Shown here in pieces: positions 53,965 to 64,000 of a DNA stretch of 64,000 nucleotides; within the stretch, counting starts at the first letter, position 1; the number at the start of each line of letters is the position of its first letter. Made by a program: the position numbers and the translations under genes. The stretch comes from Hyphomicrobiales bacterium (lineage in GTDB: Bacteria; Pseudomonadota; Alphaproteobacteria; Rhizobiales; Beijerinckiaceae): contig UBZM01000021.1 in NCBI GenBank assembly GCA_900470095.1, forward strand, positions 135,535 to 199,534. Direction: 5' to 3'. The notes beneath the pieces are model-generated. The model saw only the letters and a list, made by a program, of their open reading frames with translations, searched no databases and was not told the origin of the DNA.

Positions 53965-55050
53965 ATGTCCCTTCAGCTTCCTCAAGACCGTCTCGACAGC
54001 ATCGTCGCTCGCCACGCCGTTGCCACCGACGAGATCAATCGCTCGACCGATGCCGTGCGTACGGTAGAGCTTGCCAAGGAGCTGGCGGAGCTCGAACCCG
54101 TCGTTGCAGCGATTGCCTCCTGGCGCAATGCGCAGGTCTCCCTCGACGAGGCGCAGGGGCTGATCGACGATCCGGCGACCGACAGCGAATTCCGCGATCT
54201 CGCCTATGAGGAGCGGGACACCGCGCGAGCCGAGATCGACACGCGTGCCCACCAGATCCTGATCGCTCTCCTGCCCAAGGACGCTGCCGACGAACGCGGC
54301 GTCATTCTGGAAATCCGGGCCGGCACCGGTGGCGACGAGGCCTCGCTCTTCGCCGGAGATCTGCTGCGGATGTATCAGCGCTACGCCTCGCAGAAGGGCT
54401 GGAGCGTCGACATCATCTCGGAGAGCGAAGGCACGGTTGGTGGCTACAAGGAAGTCATCGCGGAGATCTCGGGCCGGGGCGTCTATGCCAAGCTCAAGTT
54501 TGAATCCGGGGTTCATCGCGTCCAGCGCGTGCCGGATACCGAGGCGAGCGGCCGCATTCATACCTCGGCCGCGACGGTGGCGATGTTGCCTTTGGCGACC
54601 GAGGTCGATGTCGCGCTCAATGACAACGATCTGCGCATCGACACGATGCGTGCCGGGGGCGCCGGCGGCCAGCACGTCAACAAGACCGAATCGGCCGTCC
54701 GCCTGACCCATATCCCGAGCGGGATCGTGGTCGTGGTCCAGGACGAGCGCTCGCAGCACAAGAACAAGGCGCGTGCCTTCGAGTTGATGCGCGCCCGGCT
54801 CTACGACATGGAGCGCATGAAAGCCGACGCCGAACGCGCTGCGGACCGACGTTCGCAGATCGGTTCCGGCGACCGCTCCGAACGGATCCGTACCTATAAT
54901 TTTCCGCAAGGCCGCGTGACGGACCATCGCATCAACCTGACGCTCTACAAGCTCGACGAGATGATGCAGGGGCTGGCGCTTGACGAGATCATCGATGCCC
55001 TTACGGCGGAGCATCAGGCGACATTGCTTGCAGCGCAAAGCGGGGCGTGA
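53965..55050 (+). CDS. prfA: Peptide chain release factor 1
   Basis: RF1 reads UAA and UAG and triggers peptide release. The 361-residue protein contains the universal GGQ motif in [22 protein letters not shown] near residue 230; the glutamine is the target of PrmC, encoded two genes downstream. The codon-reading loop is in the preceding domain ([13 protein letters not shown]). The gene follows ptsP and precedes a small exported protein. Confidence 0.97.
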   Translation: MSLQLPQDRLDSIVARHAVATDEINRSTDAVRTVELAKELAELEPVVAAIASWRNAQVSLDEAQGLIDDPATDSEFRDLAYEERDTARAEIDTRAHQILIALLPKDAADERGVILEIRAGTGGDEASLFAGDLLRMYQRYASQKGWSVDIISESEGTVGGYKEVIAEISGRGVYAKLKFESGVHRVQRVPDTEASGRIHTSAATVAMLPLATEVDVALNDNDLRIDTMRAGGAGGQHVNKTESAVRLTHIPSGIVVVVQDERSQHKNKARAFELMRARLYDMERMKADAERAADRRSQIGSGDRSERIRTYNFPQGRVTDHRINLTLYKLDEMMQGLALDEIIDALTAEHQATLLAAQSGA

Positions 55051-55110
55051 AACCTTTTTCCTGGACTGGCGTTGTTTCAATATCGACGTGAAAACAGGCT
55101 GGAGGAACCC

Positions 55111-55359
55111 ATGACGAAGCTTACATCAGTAATTGCTATGATCGGTCTGATGGCGCTGGCTACGGCAGGGACTGCCGAGGCGCAGGACAAGACGTTTGGC
55201 CGCGTCGTGCAGGGGCAGGCCGCACCCCTGCAGAACGCGATGACCCAGTCGCAAGCGCGCAGGGCATGTTCGCAGGAAATGCGCGGAGCGCGCGAGAGCA
55301 AATCCTCCATCAATCAGAAGATGAAGATTTGCATAGACCATAAGATGCAGGGCAATTGA
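55111..55359 (+). CDS. Small exported protein
   Basis: The 82-residue protein has a clear Sec signal (residues 1-24, cleaved after AEA), leaving a 58-residue basic mature part with two cysteines (Cys53 and Cys74) that could form a disulfide. GGAGGA lies eight bases before the ATG at 55111. ARRACSQEMRGARESKSS and KMKICIDHKMQGN give a PsiF-like spacing, but I do not claim membership. It sits between prfA and prmC, with 60 and 22 bases on either side, and appears to have been inserted into a translation-factor pair. Confidence 0.75.
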   Translation: MTKLTSVIAMIGLMALATAGTAEAQDKTFGRVVQGQAAPLQNAMTQSQARRACSQEMRGARESKSSINQKMKICIDHKMQGN

Positions 55360-55381
55360 TTTCCATGCGAGCACCAGCCCT

Positions 55382-56278
55382 GTGACGTTGCCACTGCAAA
55401 CCGGTGGCGACGTCGTGACGACTTCGCCACAAGCAGCCGGCGCGCTCACGATTCGGGAAGCGCGGCGGTTGCTTGCGGCGCGTCTGCGTGTTTCGGGGTG
55501 CGATACGCCGGTGCTTGATGCGCGCCTTCTCGTTGAGGCTGTGGCTGGAGGCGGGGTCGCAGAGGATGACGCCACGCTCGGTGAGCAGGCCGCGTCGGAG
55601 TTGGATAGTTACGCTTCGCGGCGGCTGTCTGGGGAGCCCGTCTGGCGGATTCTCGGCGAGCGGGAATTCTGGGGACTGACCTTCAAGCTCTCGCCAGCGA
55701 CGCTTGAGCCGCGCCCCGATACCGAGACGCTGGTCGAGGCCGCGCTCGATGCCCTTCGCCAGAGGCGGGGAGATGCATTGTCGATCCTGGACCTCGGGAC
55801 TGGTACAGGCTGCCTGCTCATCGCGATCCTGAGTGAGTTCAGGCAGGCCAAGGGGCTGGGCATCGACCTGTCGGGAGAGGCCTGCCAGGTCGCAGCCGCA
55901 AATGCCCTTGCAAATGGCGTCGGCGATCGCGCGGCGTTTCGGGAGGGCGACTGGGTGAAAGGCCTTGATGGCCGCTTCGACCTGATCGTCTCCAATCCGC
56001 CCTATATTCCGGGCGATGAGATTCCCGGGTTGGAGGTGGGTGTGCGCGCCTATGATCCGCTCCTGGCGCTGGATGGCGGGATCGACGGGCTCGATCCGTA
56101 TCGACACTTCGCGCGCCAGCTGACGCCGTTTCTGGCGCCGGGCGGCATCGTTATTTTCGAGATCGGTGCCGGGCAGGAGCCGGATGTCTCTGCCTTGATG
56201 CGGGCCGAAGGCTTCCGGTATCACGGAGCGCGCAAGGACCTTGGCGGACACGAGCGCGCGCTGATCTTCTCCCGCTGA
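55382..56278 (+). CDS. prmC: Release factor glutamine methyltransferase
   Basis: PrmC methylates the GGQ glutamine of RF1 and RF2. The 298-residue protein has an N-terminal helical domain, the SAM motif ILDLGTGTGCLLIAIL, and the catalytic NPPY in DLIVSNPPYIPGDEIPGL. The start is a GTG at 55382. Pairing with prfA in one run fits the shared function. Confidence 0.94.
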   Translation: MTLPLQTGGDVVTTSPQAAGALTIREARRLLAARLRVSGCDTPVLDARLLVEAVAGGGVAEDDATLGEQAASELDSYASRRLSGEPVWRILGEREFWGLTFKLSPATLEPRPDTETLVEAALDALRQRRGDALSILDLGTGTGCLLIAILSEFRQAKGLGIDLSGEACQVAAANALANGVGDRAAFREGDWVKGLDGRFDLIVSNPPYIPGDEIPGLEVGVRAYDPLLALDGGIDGLDPYRHFARQLTPFLAPGGIVIFEIGAGQEPDVSALMRAEGFRYHGARKDLGGHERALIFSR

Positions 56279-56655
56279 ACCGGATACGCACAGAGATTGT
56301 GCGAATTTGCTTGGAACCGGACGCAAAAGCCGCTATGCAGATAACAGCCGAAGCTGGTGTCGTCAGCGCCGAGCCTAGGGCAGCCTCCTCCTGATTGACG
56401 AGGGTTTGCCTCCGGACACGTCCGAAGTTTGACGGAACTGACAAAGCAAGATCGGAATTCCGAAGGCATGGATGTGCCGTTCGGCTCATGGGGCGAGTAC
56501 CGCCCCTTTTGGAAACGAGCGCGTGAAGACCAAGAACGGCGCATTGCTCCTTCAGGTCGACTCCCTCCGGCACGGCGCCGCAACCCGCCGCGTGCCGGTA
56601 CGCGCATGACAGTGACCCGGTTGCTTTGAACAGACAGAGCGCGAGATAGACGCGA
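56279..56655. other. Intergenic region before the DUF4167 gene
   Basis: These 377 bases hold no gene that I recognise; a 66-codon frame at 56429-56629 lacks protein-like features and a good ribosome-binding site. A short palindrome, CGGAC-AC-GTCCG, is centred near 56420, and a TTGACG at 56429 could be a -35 element. The region is long for this genome and probably contains the DUF4167 promoter and leader. Confidence 0.4.
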
Positions 56656-57693
56656 ATGAGACCAGGTCAGAACCGGCGTATGCGCGGCCGTAACAACAAC
56701 AATAACAATAACAACAACGGCAGTCGAAAGTCGCCCAACCCGTTGCAGCGCAGCTACGAGTCGAACGGTCCGGACGTCAAAGTTCGTGGCACCGCTCAGC
56801 ATGTTGCGGAAAAGTACTTGCAACTGGCGCGGGATGCTCAGTCGTCGGGTGATCCGGTCGCGGCGGAGAACTATTTCCAGCACGCGGAGCACTATTACCG
56901 CATCCTTCTCGCTGCGCAGGAGCAGATGGCCCAGCAATTCGGCCATAGTTTCCCGCCGAACCGTGCCTTTGGTGAGGAAGGCGACGACGGCGAAGATGAG
57001 GGCGAGGGCGATGAGAACGGTGCCTTCCCGCAGGGCTCGCCTCAGCCTGAGCTGCGGCATCAGGCTCAGGGTGGCGTGAACGGCAACGGCTATGGCCAGA
57101 ATGCTGCTCCCCGCCAGGAGGGCGAGGGGCAGGATAGCCAGCAGAACAACGGCCAGCGCTTCGACCGCCCGGCGCGCAACGATCGCTTCAACGATCGCAA
57201 CAACCGCCGATTCGATCGCAATGATCGCCAGGACCGTGGTCCCGATCGTGGTGAACGCCGGTTTGACCGTCCCGAGGGCGGGCAGAACGGCCAGCCCGGC
57301 GGTTTCGCGCCGCGTTCCGAGCAGCCGGCTTCCACTGAGCAGGGCGACAATGTCCCTGTTGTGCAGAGCCAGGCCGAGCGCCGCTTCGAGCGCGGCGATC
57401 GGCCGGAGCGTGGCCCGCGCCCCGAGCGCGCCGAGCGTCGTCCGCGTCGGGAGGTCGAGCCTGAAGGTGACGCGAACGATGTCGCTGCTTCGCTTCCGTC
57501 CTTCCTGACCAATCCGGTCAGGGTTCCGATCGCGGTCGCCGAGGAGCCCGTTGCCGCTGCGCCGGTCGAGGCCGCTCCCGTCGAAGCACCGGCCAGCGAA
57601 GAAGCTGCCGCGCCGAAGCGCACGCGCCGCCGCCGCTCGCCACGTGAAGTGATGGACGCGCTGGGTTCGGAAACCGATAACGCTGCCGAATAG
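56656..57693 (+). CDS. DUF4167 domain protein with low-complexity Arg/Asn/Asp-rich tail
   Basis: The 345-residue protein has the conserved N-terminal DUF4167 domain (about residues 25-100: NPLQRSYESNGPDVKVRG, HVAEKYLQLARDAQSSGDPV and AENYFQHAEHYYRIL). It is preceded by a basic segment with nine asparagines in a row (residues 13-21) and followed by a long disordered region of RFDR, NDR and RGP repeats, then Ala/Pro/Glu stretches and a final RRRRSP. Such tails suggest RNA binding or condensate formation. The function is unknown. A strong terminator follows the stop. Confidence 0.9.
   Translation: MRPGQNRRMRGRNNNNNNNNNGSRKSPNPLQRSYESNGPDVKVRGTAQHVAEKYLQLARDAQSSGDPVAAENYFQHAEHYYRILLAAQEQMAQQFGHSFPPNRAFGEEGDDGEDEGEGDENGAFPQGSPQPELRHQAQGGVNGNGYGQNAAPRQEGEGQDSQQNNGQRFDRPARNDRFNDRNNRRFDRNDRQDRGPDRGERRFDRPEGGQNGQPGGFAPRSEQPASTEQGDNVPVVQSQAERRFERGDRPERGPRPERAERRPRREVEPEGDANDVAASLPSFLTNPVRVPIAVAEEPVAAAPVEAAPVEAPASEEAAAPKRTRRRRSPREVMDALGSETDNAAE
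56692..56718 (+). repeat. AAY trinucleotide tract encoding nine asparagines
   Basis: Nine successive AAC/AAT codons (seven AAC, two AAT) form a 27-base tract near the 5' end of the DUF4167 gene. The tract stands out in this GC-rich genome and could change length by slippage without a frameshift. Confidence 0.85.
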
Positions 57694-57718
57694 GACACTC
57701 CGGTTTGACCGGACATGA

Positions 57719-57745
57719 CAGGGGCCCACGGGCCCCTGTTTTTTT
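57719..57745 (+). terminator. Rho-independent terminator of the DUF4167 gene
   Basis: CAGGGGCCC (57719-57727) pairs with GGGCCCCTG (57730-57738) over nine bases, followed directly by seven T residues (57739-57745). It is the clearest intrinsic terminator in the window and lies between the DUF4167 stop and the convergent MOSC gene. Confidence 0.9.
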
Positions 57746-57749
57746 GGGC

Positions 57750-58541
57750 TCAGGCGACGCCGAGGTCGAGTGTAGCCGGCGGCGCCTGGATCTCGAGATG
57801 CGCACCGGCGGTCAGCGTGCCGCTGCTCAGAATCTCGCAGTAGATTCCGCAGTCGACATGGCCATAGGTCTTCATCAACGCCTTCGGAATCTGGAGGTCG
57901 CGGGCTCCGGTCTGCGGGTCGACATTGGTCGCCGCGCACCGTTCGATTCGCTTGATCACACGCAGACGCAGCCCCGATGCCGTCGACAGCTCCCGCCCGA
58001 CGAGGTCGTTCTCCGCCCAGGCGGCCAGCCCCTCGACCATGACATTGCCGCGGAAGCGCAGCGGATCGAGCGTCGTGCCGAGATGGTTACCGAGATCCGC
58101 GACACTGGCGAGGTTGATGATCGACATGAATCCCGATCGCGAATCCATGAAGCGATAGCTTTGCGGGGCGGTGAGCAATTGAGGCTTGCCGCGGAGCTCA
58201 TCCGGCATGAAGCCCTCAAAGAAGGCCGTCAGGGCCGCCCGGCCGTCCTCCGTCGCCGTACTCGCGCGCAAGGTCTCCCGGCCGCCCTGTCTGATGACAA
58301 GCGCGCGGCTTTCGTCGTCAAAGCTCGTCTGGAGCCGAGCCAGCGATTCATTGCGCATCAGCATCAGATACTTGATCTTCGGCTGATGGACGGGCGCGGC
58401 CGGGTCGAAGCCGGAAGGGCCGTTCTCGATGGCGAAAAGCCGGTCTCCAGGGAAAAAGCCCCCGGTGCTCAGCGAAGCCGATTGCACGGGTTCGGGCGAG
58501 AGCCCCTTGACGGGGTAGCGATAGAGCGAGGCGACGCGCAT
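57750..58541 (-). CDS. MOSC domain protein
   Basis: The 263-residue protein has the MOSC N-terminal barrel (VASLYRYPVKGLSPEPVQSASL) and the MOSC domain with its conserved cysteine in IERCAATNVDPQTGARDLQIP. MOSC proteins bind molybdenum or carry sulfur, and relatives such as YcbX and mARC reduce N-hydroxylated compounds. No ferredoxin domain is fused here. The stop lies only five bases beyond the DUF4167 terminator. Confidence 0.9.
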   Translation of the reverse strand: MRVASLYRYPVKGLSPEPVQSASLSTGGFFPGDRLFAIENGPSGFDPAAPVHQPKIKYLMLMRNESLARLQTSFDDESRALVIRQGGRETLRASTATEDGRAALTAFFEGFMPDELRGKPQLLTAPQSYRFMDSRSGFMSIINLASVADLGNHLGTTLDPLRFRGNVMVEGLAAWAENDLVGRELSTASGLRLRVIKRIERCAATNVDPQTGARDLQIPKALMKTYGHVDCGIYCEILSSGTLTAGAHLEIQAPPATLDLGVA

Positions 58542-58640
58542 GGAGGTCTTCGGTCCGCAGGCTGATCGGGCAGGGCTGATATAGCGGGTTCTGAGAGGCC
58601 GGACCGATCAAATCCTTGCATCGGTTCGATCAGGCTGACT

Positions 58641-58964
58641 TCAGGCCTCCTCGGCCTCGGCCTCTTCGTTCTCGTCCACGGAGCGCTGGCAGCCCCAGGC
58701 GGAGAGCACCGCATCGGTCTCCTCGACGACGAAGAAGCGCGCCGCGTCGCGGTCGTATCCTTCCGCCAGAAGCCGCTCATAATCGGTATGGACATGGCGG
58801 ACATGGCTGCCGAGAGCAAGCCAGAGCGCCGTCGAGGGCGGCAGATCCTTCATGTGGCGGCGCTCGGCGAGCGCCAGGACCGCTTCGGCGTCGGCAAGTG
58901 GGATACCGGGCGCCAGCGCTCTCAACGCTTTGCGAATCGTCTGCTGTCGCCTTGTTCCCGCCAT
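58641..58964 (-). CDS. DUF2293 family protein
   Basis: The 107-residue protein shows the DUF2293 features IRKALRALAPGIPLADAEAVL, LPPSTALWLALGSHVRHVHTDYERLLAEGYDRDAARFFVVEE and an acidic tail. I start it at the ATG at 58964, where the family pattern begins. A TTG at 59009 and an ATG at 59003 are upstream alternatives, and the former has a better GGAAGGGG site. The function is unknown. It is divergent from clpB. Confidence 0.8.
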   Translation of the reverse strand: MAGTRRQQTIRKALRALAPGIPLADAEAVLALAERRHMKDLPPSTALWLALGSHVRHVHTDYERLLAEGYDRDAARFFVVEETDAVLSAWGCQRSVDENEEAEAEEA

Positions 58965-59048
58965 AGCCAAGGCTGAGCCTGTCCGAAGGGCGCCGTCAAT
59001 CATTCGCAAGGGGCCCCTTCCGTTGCGCTGATGTCACACTATCTTTGG

Positions 59049-59079
59049 TTGCGAAGGGTGTCCCTCGGGAGCCCTATCC
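59049..59079 (+). promoter_or_regulatory. Candidate heat-shock (RpoH) promoter of clpB
   Basis: GTTGCGA (from 59048) and CCTATCC (59073-59079) resemble the alphaproteobacterial RpoH pattern CTTGnnn and CYTATnT at normal spacing, 58 bases before the clpB start. The -35 lacks the first C. clpB is a standard RpoH target in relatives. Confidence 0.4.
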
Positions 59080-59136
59080 TGATGAAAGGCAGCCGGATGC
59101 GTCGCCACGGGGCGTGCCGGCGGGCGGAGCGACGAA

Positions 59137-61758
<2,622 letters not shown>

Positions 61759-61823
61759 TAGGATCGGTACGACTTCGTTCCCTATTGGGAAGAAGGTAAC
61801 GAACGCCGCGAGATGGATGAGGG

Positions 61824-61850
61824 AAGGGCCGCGCAAGCGGCCCTTTTCCT
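61824..61850 (+). terminator. Rho-independent terminator of clpB
   Basis: AAGGGCCGC (61824-61832) and GCGGCCCTT (61837-61845) form a perfect 9-base stem with a stable GCAA loop, followed by TTTTCCTGTTT. It lies 65 bases after the clpB stop. Confidence 0.85.
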
Positions 61851-61918
61851 GTTTCAGGGCTGCGATAAGCCGATCTGCGGGCGCTCCGTATTGCCACCCC
61901 GACGCAAGGAGAAAGGGC

Positions 61919-62542
61919 TCAGCCCCGCTTCAGCAGGAACACCGCCTGCGCGCCAAACAGGTTCCAGAACCACCAGGGCGCGCTGACGCCGACCTTGCCT
62001 CCGGCGGCATCGAGCGCGACCGCGCGCTCCTTTTGCGCTCCGACCACCTCGCACAGCGTAACGAAGTCGCGGATCGTGCAGAAATGGATGTTCGGGGTGT
62101 CCCACCAGGAATAGGGCAGGGCGTCGGTCACCGGCATCTGGCCGCGGAAGAAGATCTGGCTGCGCATGCGCCAATGCCCGAAATTCGGGAAGGAGATGAT
62201 GGCGCGACGGCCGATGCGCAGCATGTGCTCCAGAACCAGGCGCGGGTTGCGGGTCGCCTGGATCGTCTGGGAGAGGATGACATAGTCGAAGGAATCGTCG
62301 GGATAGTCGGCGAGGTCGGTGTCGGCGTCACCCTGGATCACCGACAGCCCGCGCGCGACGCAGCCGGCGACACCTTCGCGGGACAATTCGATGCCACGTG
62401 CGTCGACCTGGCGCGTCTCGGCCAGCAGGGCCAACAATGCGCCGTCGCCGCAGCCGACATCGAGCACGCGCGTGCCCGGCGTCACCATCTCGGCGACGAG
62501 CTTGAGATCGATGCGATTGGTATAGGTCTCGCTCAGCGCCAT
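61919..62542 (-). CDS. metW: Methionine biosynthesis protein MetW
   Basis: MetW is a SAM-methyltransferase-fold protein that in several bacteria is needed with MetX for homoserine acetylation. The 207-residue protein shows VLDVGCGDGALLALLAE, DYVILSQTIQATRNP and ISFPNFGHWRMRSQIFFRGQMP, all typical of MetW. The ATG at 62542 lies four bases after the metX stop, so the proteins are co-translated. Confidence 0.95.
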   Translation of the reverse strand: MALSETYTNRIDLKLVAEMVTPGTRVLDVGCGDGALLALLAETRQVDARGIELSREGVAGCVARGLSVIQGDADTDLADYPDDSFDYVILSQTIQATRNPRLVLEHMLRIGRRAIISFPNFGHWRMRSQIFFRGQMPVTDALPYSWWDTPNIHFCTIRDFVTLCEVVGAQKERAVALDAAGGKVGVSAPWWFWNLFGAQAVFLLKRG

Positions 62543-62546
62543 GGCC

Positions 62547-63716
62547 TCACAACCCTCTTGCCCGAGCTGCCGCATTGATGAAGCCGCGCGTGGTCGCAAA
62601 CAGGTTCGGTTCCTCCAGCAGGAAGGCGTCGTGGCCCTTGTCGCTTTCGAGCTCGACGAAGGAGACCGAAGCGCCGGCAGCATTGAGCGCATGAACGACG
62701 GCGCGTGAATCCGCGGTCGGGAACAACCAGTCCGAGGTGAACGAGGCGACGCAGAAGCGCGTCTTCGTACCCGTGAAAGCCTTGGCGAGCACGCCGTCAT
62801 GATCGGCGGCGATGTCGAAATAATCCATCGCACGCGTCACATAGAGATAGGAATTGGCGTCGAAGCGCTCGACGAAGCTCAGGCCTTGGTGTCGCAGATA
62901 GCTTTCGACCTGGAAATCGGCATCGAAGGAGAAGGTCGGCGCCTCGCGATCCTGCAGCTTGCGGCCGAATTTCCGGTGCAGCGCCGGCTCCGACAGGTAG
63001 GTGATATGCGCGCCCATGCGCGCCACCGAAAGGCCCTTGGACGGGCGTGTGCCTTCTTCGAGATAGCGCCCGCCGCGCCAGTCCGGATCGGCCATCACCG
63101 CTTGGCGGCCGACTTCGTGGAAAGCGATGTTCTGGGCCGAGTGCTTGGCGGAGGTCGCAAGCGGCAGCGCCGAGAAGACGCGTGCGGGATAGCTCGCGGC
63201 CCACTCCAGCACCTGCATGCCGCCCATCGAGCCGCCGGCGACGCAAAACAGTGACTCGATGCCGAGCGCATCGACCAGATGCGCCTGGGCTCGCACCATG
63301 TCGCGGATCGTCACCATCGGGAAGCCGAGGCCCCAGGGCTTGCCGGTTTCCGGGTTGGTCGAGGCCGGCCCCGTCGTGCCGGTGCAGCCGCCGACGACAT
63401 TGGCGCAGATGACGAAGAAGCGGTCGGTATCGATCGGTTTGCCGGGGCCGATCATCGCCGTCCACCAGCCGCCCTTGCCGGTGATCGGGTTGCGGCTGGC
63501 GACATGCTGGTCACCTGTCAGGGCATGACAGACGAGGACCGCATTCGACTTGGCCGCATTGAGTTCGCCATAGGTCTGATAGGCGATCTGCCAGCTGTCG
63601 AGCACTACGCCGCAATCCATCACCAGTGGCGTGGCAGCGTCGAACCGGACAACAGGGCTGGAGGGCTCGTTCGCTTCCTTCAGCGGGTCTGCAAGGCTCT
63701 GGATTTCGTCGTGCAT
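62547..63716 (-). CDS. metX: Homoserine O-acetyltransferase
   Basis: MetX acetylates homoserine, the first methionine-specific step. The 389-residue alpha/beta-hydrolase-fold enzyme has the nucleophile Ser163 in [13 protein letters not shown], the conserved GGCTGTTGP loop, and the Asp/His of the triad in TSDWLFPT and SDKGHDAF. Some members use succinyl-CoA, and I cannot decide this from the sequence. It forms an operon with metW and is divergent from a chorismate mutase. Confidence 0.94.
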   Translation of the reverse strand: MHDEIQSLADPLKEANEPSSPVVRFDAATPLVMDCGVVLDSWQIAYQTYGELNAAKSNAVLVCHALTGDQHVASRNPITGKGGWWTAMIGPGKPIDTDRFFVICANVVGGCTGTTGPASTNPETGKPWGLGFPMVTIRDMVRAQAHLVDALGIESLFCVAGGSMGGMQVLEWAASYPARVFSALPLATSAKHSAQNIAFHEVGRQAVMADPDWRGGRYLEEGTRPSKGLSVARMGAHITYLSEPALHRKFGRKLQDREAPTFSFDADFQVESYLRHQGLSFVERFDANSYLYVTRAMDYFDIAADHDGVLAKAFTGTKTRFCVASFTSDWLFPTADSRAVVHALNAAGASVSFVELESDKGHDAFLLEEPNLFATTRGFINAAARARGL

Positions 63717-63778
63717 CGTCGTCCGCTTTGACAGGCTGATTTGTCTTGCCGGTCGGCTCGTTCGAAAGATCGAACTTA

Positions 63779-63807
63779 CCGATGGCGTGCCGCAGGCGCG
63801 CTGTCAA
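63779..63807 (-). promoter_or_regulatory. Candidate promoter of metX
   Basis: Read leftwards, a perfect TTGACA (63802-63807) is followed after 17 bases by CATCGG (63779-63784), leaving a leader of about 55 bases before the metX ATG. The -10 is weak. I see no SAM-II riboswitch consensus in this leader. Confidence 0.4.
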
Positions 63808-63895
63808 CGCGGCCTCGCGCGAAGCTGGCTTTGCTAAGCGCCGGCTTGAGGTCTAAGAGACGCGCGTCCGTCGCCTCACGCGCCAAGATCAAGCC

Positions 63896-64000
63896 ATGAC
63901 CGAAATTGCTCCGACCACCCTTGCCGATCTGCGCGGTGAGATCGACCGCATCGACAGCGAGATGCACGCGCTCTTGATGGAGCGCTCGCAGATCATCGAA
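63896..64000 (+). CDS. Chorismate mutase, N-terminal part, cut by window edge
   Basis: Thirty-five codons from the ATG at 63896 to the window end read TLADLRGEIDRIDSEMHALL then MERSQIIE, the first helix of an AroQ-type chorismate mutase with the catalytic arginine in LRGEIDRID. The enzyme converts chorismate to prephenate and would feed PheA encoded at 17603. Whether another domain is fused cannot be seen. Confidence 0.85.
   Translation, partial: MTEIAPTTLADLRGEIDRIDSEMHALLMERSQIIE

Noticed and set aside
52009-55080. A 1023-codon open frame antisense to ptsP and prfA
   Set aside because: It mirrors two intact conserved genes, has Arg/Asp/Gly-rich composition typical of high-GC antisense frames and no domain pattern.
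56429-56629. A 66-codon frame before the DUF4167 gene
   Set aside because: No ribosome-binding site, no membrane or domain pattern, and composition like surrounding non-coding DNA.
56221-57939. A 572-codon open frame antisense to the DUF4167 gene
   Set aside because: It arises from the repetitive, stop-poor composition of the DUF4167 coding strand.
63760-63775. GTTCG-N6-CGAAC as a regulator site for metX
   Set aside because: Arms of only five bases in a GC-rich leader are likely by chance.
63717-63790. SAM-II riboswitch before metX
   Set aside because: TGATTT and TTGC elements are present only on the strand opposite to metX, and the conserved pseudoknot parts are missing.

Overview
The window reads as a chromosomal segment of a high-GC alphaproteobacterium of the order Hyphomicrobiales, most likely Bosea or a near relative (inferred from gene content and order, not from a database search). 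The order murA / DUF2948 / hisD / UPF0262 / low-molecular-weight phosphatase, the membrane cytochrome CycM next to kdsB, ptsP-prfA-prmC followed by a DUF4167 gene and clpB, and metX-metW divergent from a chorismate mutase are all arrangements I associate with this order. I found no rRNA, tRNA, CRISPR array, insertion sequence or prophage. Coding density is high and long antisense open frames are abundant, as expected at this GC content.

Layout. 1-1796 (minus): a DSF-synthase-like crotonase followed by a membrane sensor protein cut by the window edge, probably a GGDEF/EAL protein. 2313-6577 (plus): a small basic protein, then murA, DUF2948, hisD, UPF0262 and a phosphatase. 6704-8538 (plus): a small membrane protein translationally coupled to a chemoreceptor with an unusual six-helix sensor. 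15936-8553 (minus): yejA, a DUF4260 gene, yejB, yejE, yejF and deoB. 16115-18457: cycM, kdsB and pheA. 23273-18508 (minus): valine catabolism (mmsA, acyl-CoA dehydrogenase, mmsB) and nudC, with a divergent LysR regulator at 23398-24324. 27080-24328 (minus): an iron-type ABC binding protein and permease without an ATPase. 27348-32189 (plus): a CUT1 sugar ABC system, also without an ATPase, followed by transaldolase and a cysteine hydrolase. 32209-34258: a dehydrogenase fragment, HdeD, YceI and cytochrome b561. 39969-34249 (minus): an aldehyde dehydrogenase (AmaB type), glutaryl-CoA dehydrogenase, a CoA-transferase and an orphan ThDP enzyme, with a divergent LysR regulator at 40106-41020. 41114-46829: an FAD oxidoreductase, DinB, a membrane protein, a LysE exporter, a serine-glyoxylate-type aminotransferase and an M20 peptidase. 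46983-51464: a GH15 glucanase/trehalase and otsB facing otsA. 51646-57693: ptsP, prfA, a small exported protein, prmC and DUF4167. 57750-61758: MOSC, DUF2293 and clpB. 61919-64000: metW, metX and the start of a chorismate mutase.

How the genes work together. Several compact pathways are visible: valine degradation from isobutyryl-CoA to propionyl-CoA; a proposed lysine/aminoadipate to crotonyl-CoA route in which the orphan ThDP enzyme would decarboxylate 2-oxoadipate; trehalose synthesis and possibly turnover, with a candidate general-stress promoter in front of otsA; methionine synthesis (MetX with MetW); and release-factor synthesis with its methyltransferase. The parts I consider most worth following are the crotonase/membrane-sensor pair at the left edge, in which one of the two catalytic glutamates of RpfF appears as aspartate, and the ThDP/CoA-transferase/GcdH/aldehyde dehydrogenase cluster.
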